Made by a program: the position numbers and the translations under genes. A stretch of DNA of 14,733 nt from NCBI GenBank assembly GCA_020851835.1, contig JADZBZ010000161.1:1-14733 (forward strand), given 5' to 3'. Position 1 is the stretch's first letter, and each line of letters starts with the position of its first letter. The stretch comes from Acidobacteriota bacterium (GTDB lineage Bacteria; Acidobacteriota; Vicinamibacteria; Vicinamibacterales; UBA2999). Shown here in pieces: positions 14,147 through 14,733 of this stretch. The notes beneath the pieces are model-generated. The model saw nothing but the letters and a program-made list of their open reading frames with translations. It was not told where the DNA came from and did not search any database.

Positions 14147-14733
14147 ATGCGGACCATCCGCGCCGTCACGGTCAAGGAGCTGCACCAGATTCTGCGCGAC
14201 CGGCGCACGCTGGCCATTCTGCTGGTGTTTCCTGCGTTCATCCTGCTCATCTACGGCTACGCACTCAACTTCGACATCCGCGACATCGCGCTGGCCGTGC
14301 AGGACCAGGACCGCAGCACCGAGAGCCGCCGCCTCGTCTCAGCTTTCGTCAACTCAGGTTACTTCTCGCTGGTTGGCTACGTGGATGGCAACGCCGAGAT
14401 CGAATCTCTGATCGATCGCAACCAAGCACGGGCGCTACTGGTGCTGCCCGCCGATTTCGGCCGCGATGTGCTGCGGCGCCGTCCGACGACCGTGCAGGTG
14501 ATTATCGACGGCGACAACGCCAACACGGCCTCCACGGTGATGGCCTACGCGCAGGCCATCGTCGCCGGGTCCTCGGCCGACGTGCTGATCCGCGCGTCGG
14601 CCGCCGGGGCGCGCGCGCCGCTGCTGAACCTGGAACCGCGGATCTGGTACAACCCGCAGCTGCGCAGCACGCTCTTCCTCGTGCCCGGCCTCATCGCCTT
14701 CATCGCCATGATCACCGCGGTCGTGTCCACGGC
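14147..14733 (+). CDS. ABC-2 type permease, YbhS/YbhR-like, truncated by window edge
   Basis: The first 195 residues of an inner-membrane exporter permease; the rest (about 170-180 more in the family) lies beyond the right edge. After a short cytoplasmic elbow helix (VKELHQILRDRRTL) comes membrane segment 1 at about 21-40 (AILLVFPAFILLIYGYALNF). A large periplasmic domain spans about 42-173, containing DQDRSTESRRLVSAF and IDGDNANTA. Membrane segment 2 starts near 175 after RIWYNPQLRSTLFLVPGLIA, a hallmark stretch of this family. ATG 14147 is one base after the ATPase 2 stop, so it is part of the same operon. YbhGFSR-like systems normally carry two such permeases, so a second gene is expected just downstream. 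Substrates in the family are drugs and other amphipathic compounds; the substrate here is unknown. Confidence 0.92.
   Translation, partial: MRTIRAVTVKELHQILRDRRTLAILLVFPAFILLIYGYALNFDIRDIALAVQDQDRSTESRRLVSAFVNSGYFSLVGYVDGNAEIESLIDRNQARALLVLPADFGRDVLRRRPTTVQVIIDGDNANTASTVMAYAQAIVAGSSADVLIRASAAGARAPLLNLEPRIWYNPQLRSTLFLVPGLIAFIAMITAVVST

Overview
This is a GC-rich chromosomal segment from a Gram-negative bacterium. It has an outer-membrane TonB-dependent receptor, a TolC-type channel and a membrane-fusion lipoprotein. The receptor has an N-terminal carboxypeptidase-regulatory-like domain (Oar type). Next to it lie a multidomain PIG-L deacetylase and a SYLF protein. This combination, together with the base composition, suggests Acidobacteriota, possibly the Vicinamibacteria. 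That assignment is inferred from gene content, not from a marker gene. No rRNA, tRNA, CRISPR array, transposase or integrase was seen.

Left part (1-8137). The 5' end of a possible divergent gene runs off the left edge (1-118, minus strand). A polytopic GT-C type glycosyltransferase follows (133-1626). Then come an Oar-like TonB-dependent receptor (1711-4578), a secreted PIG-L deacetylase with a NEW3-like middle and a glutamine-amidotransferase-like C-terminus (4727-7417), and a secreted SYLF/Ysc84 lipid-binding protein (7463-8137). Between receptor and deacetylase is a 115-bp block of inverted TTGAGCG/CGCTCAA repeats that can fold into a long hairpin (4601-4715). The receptor/deacetylase pair could serve uptake and deacetylation of an N-acetylated glycan, but the substrate is unknown.

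Middle (8165-9240). A TIGR01777-type NAD(P)-binding epimerase-like gene lies on the minus strand, convergent with the SYLF gene. A 167-bp intergenic region separates it from the divergent right-hand operon. That region holds an AT-rich palindrome overlapping a likely promoter.

Right part (9241 to the right edge). A tightly packed operon encodes a tripartite ABC exporter related to the YbhGFSR family of Escherichia coli. The order is TetR repressor, HlyD/YbhG-like fusion lipoprotein, ABC ATPase 1, TolC-like outer-membrane factor, ABC ATPase 2, and ABC-2 permease (cut by the window edge). Junctions are 4-bp ATGA/GTGA overlaps or gaps of 1-3 bp, so translation is probably coupled. The two ATPases match the two halves of the fused ATPase YbhF but are separate genes with the TolC gene between them. 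Their degenerate motifs are complementary, which predicts a heterodimer with one active and one degenerate ATP site.

Nothing in the window is clearly a new biological system. The items most worth a second look are the hairpin repeat with its displaced Shine-Dalgarno sequence, the split asymmetric ATPase pair with the interposed TolC gene, and the palindrome on the TetR promoter.
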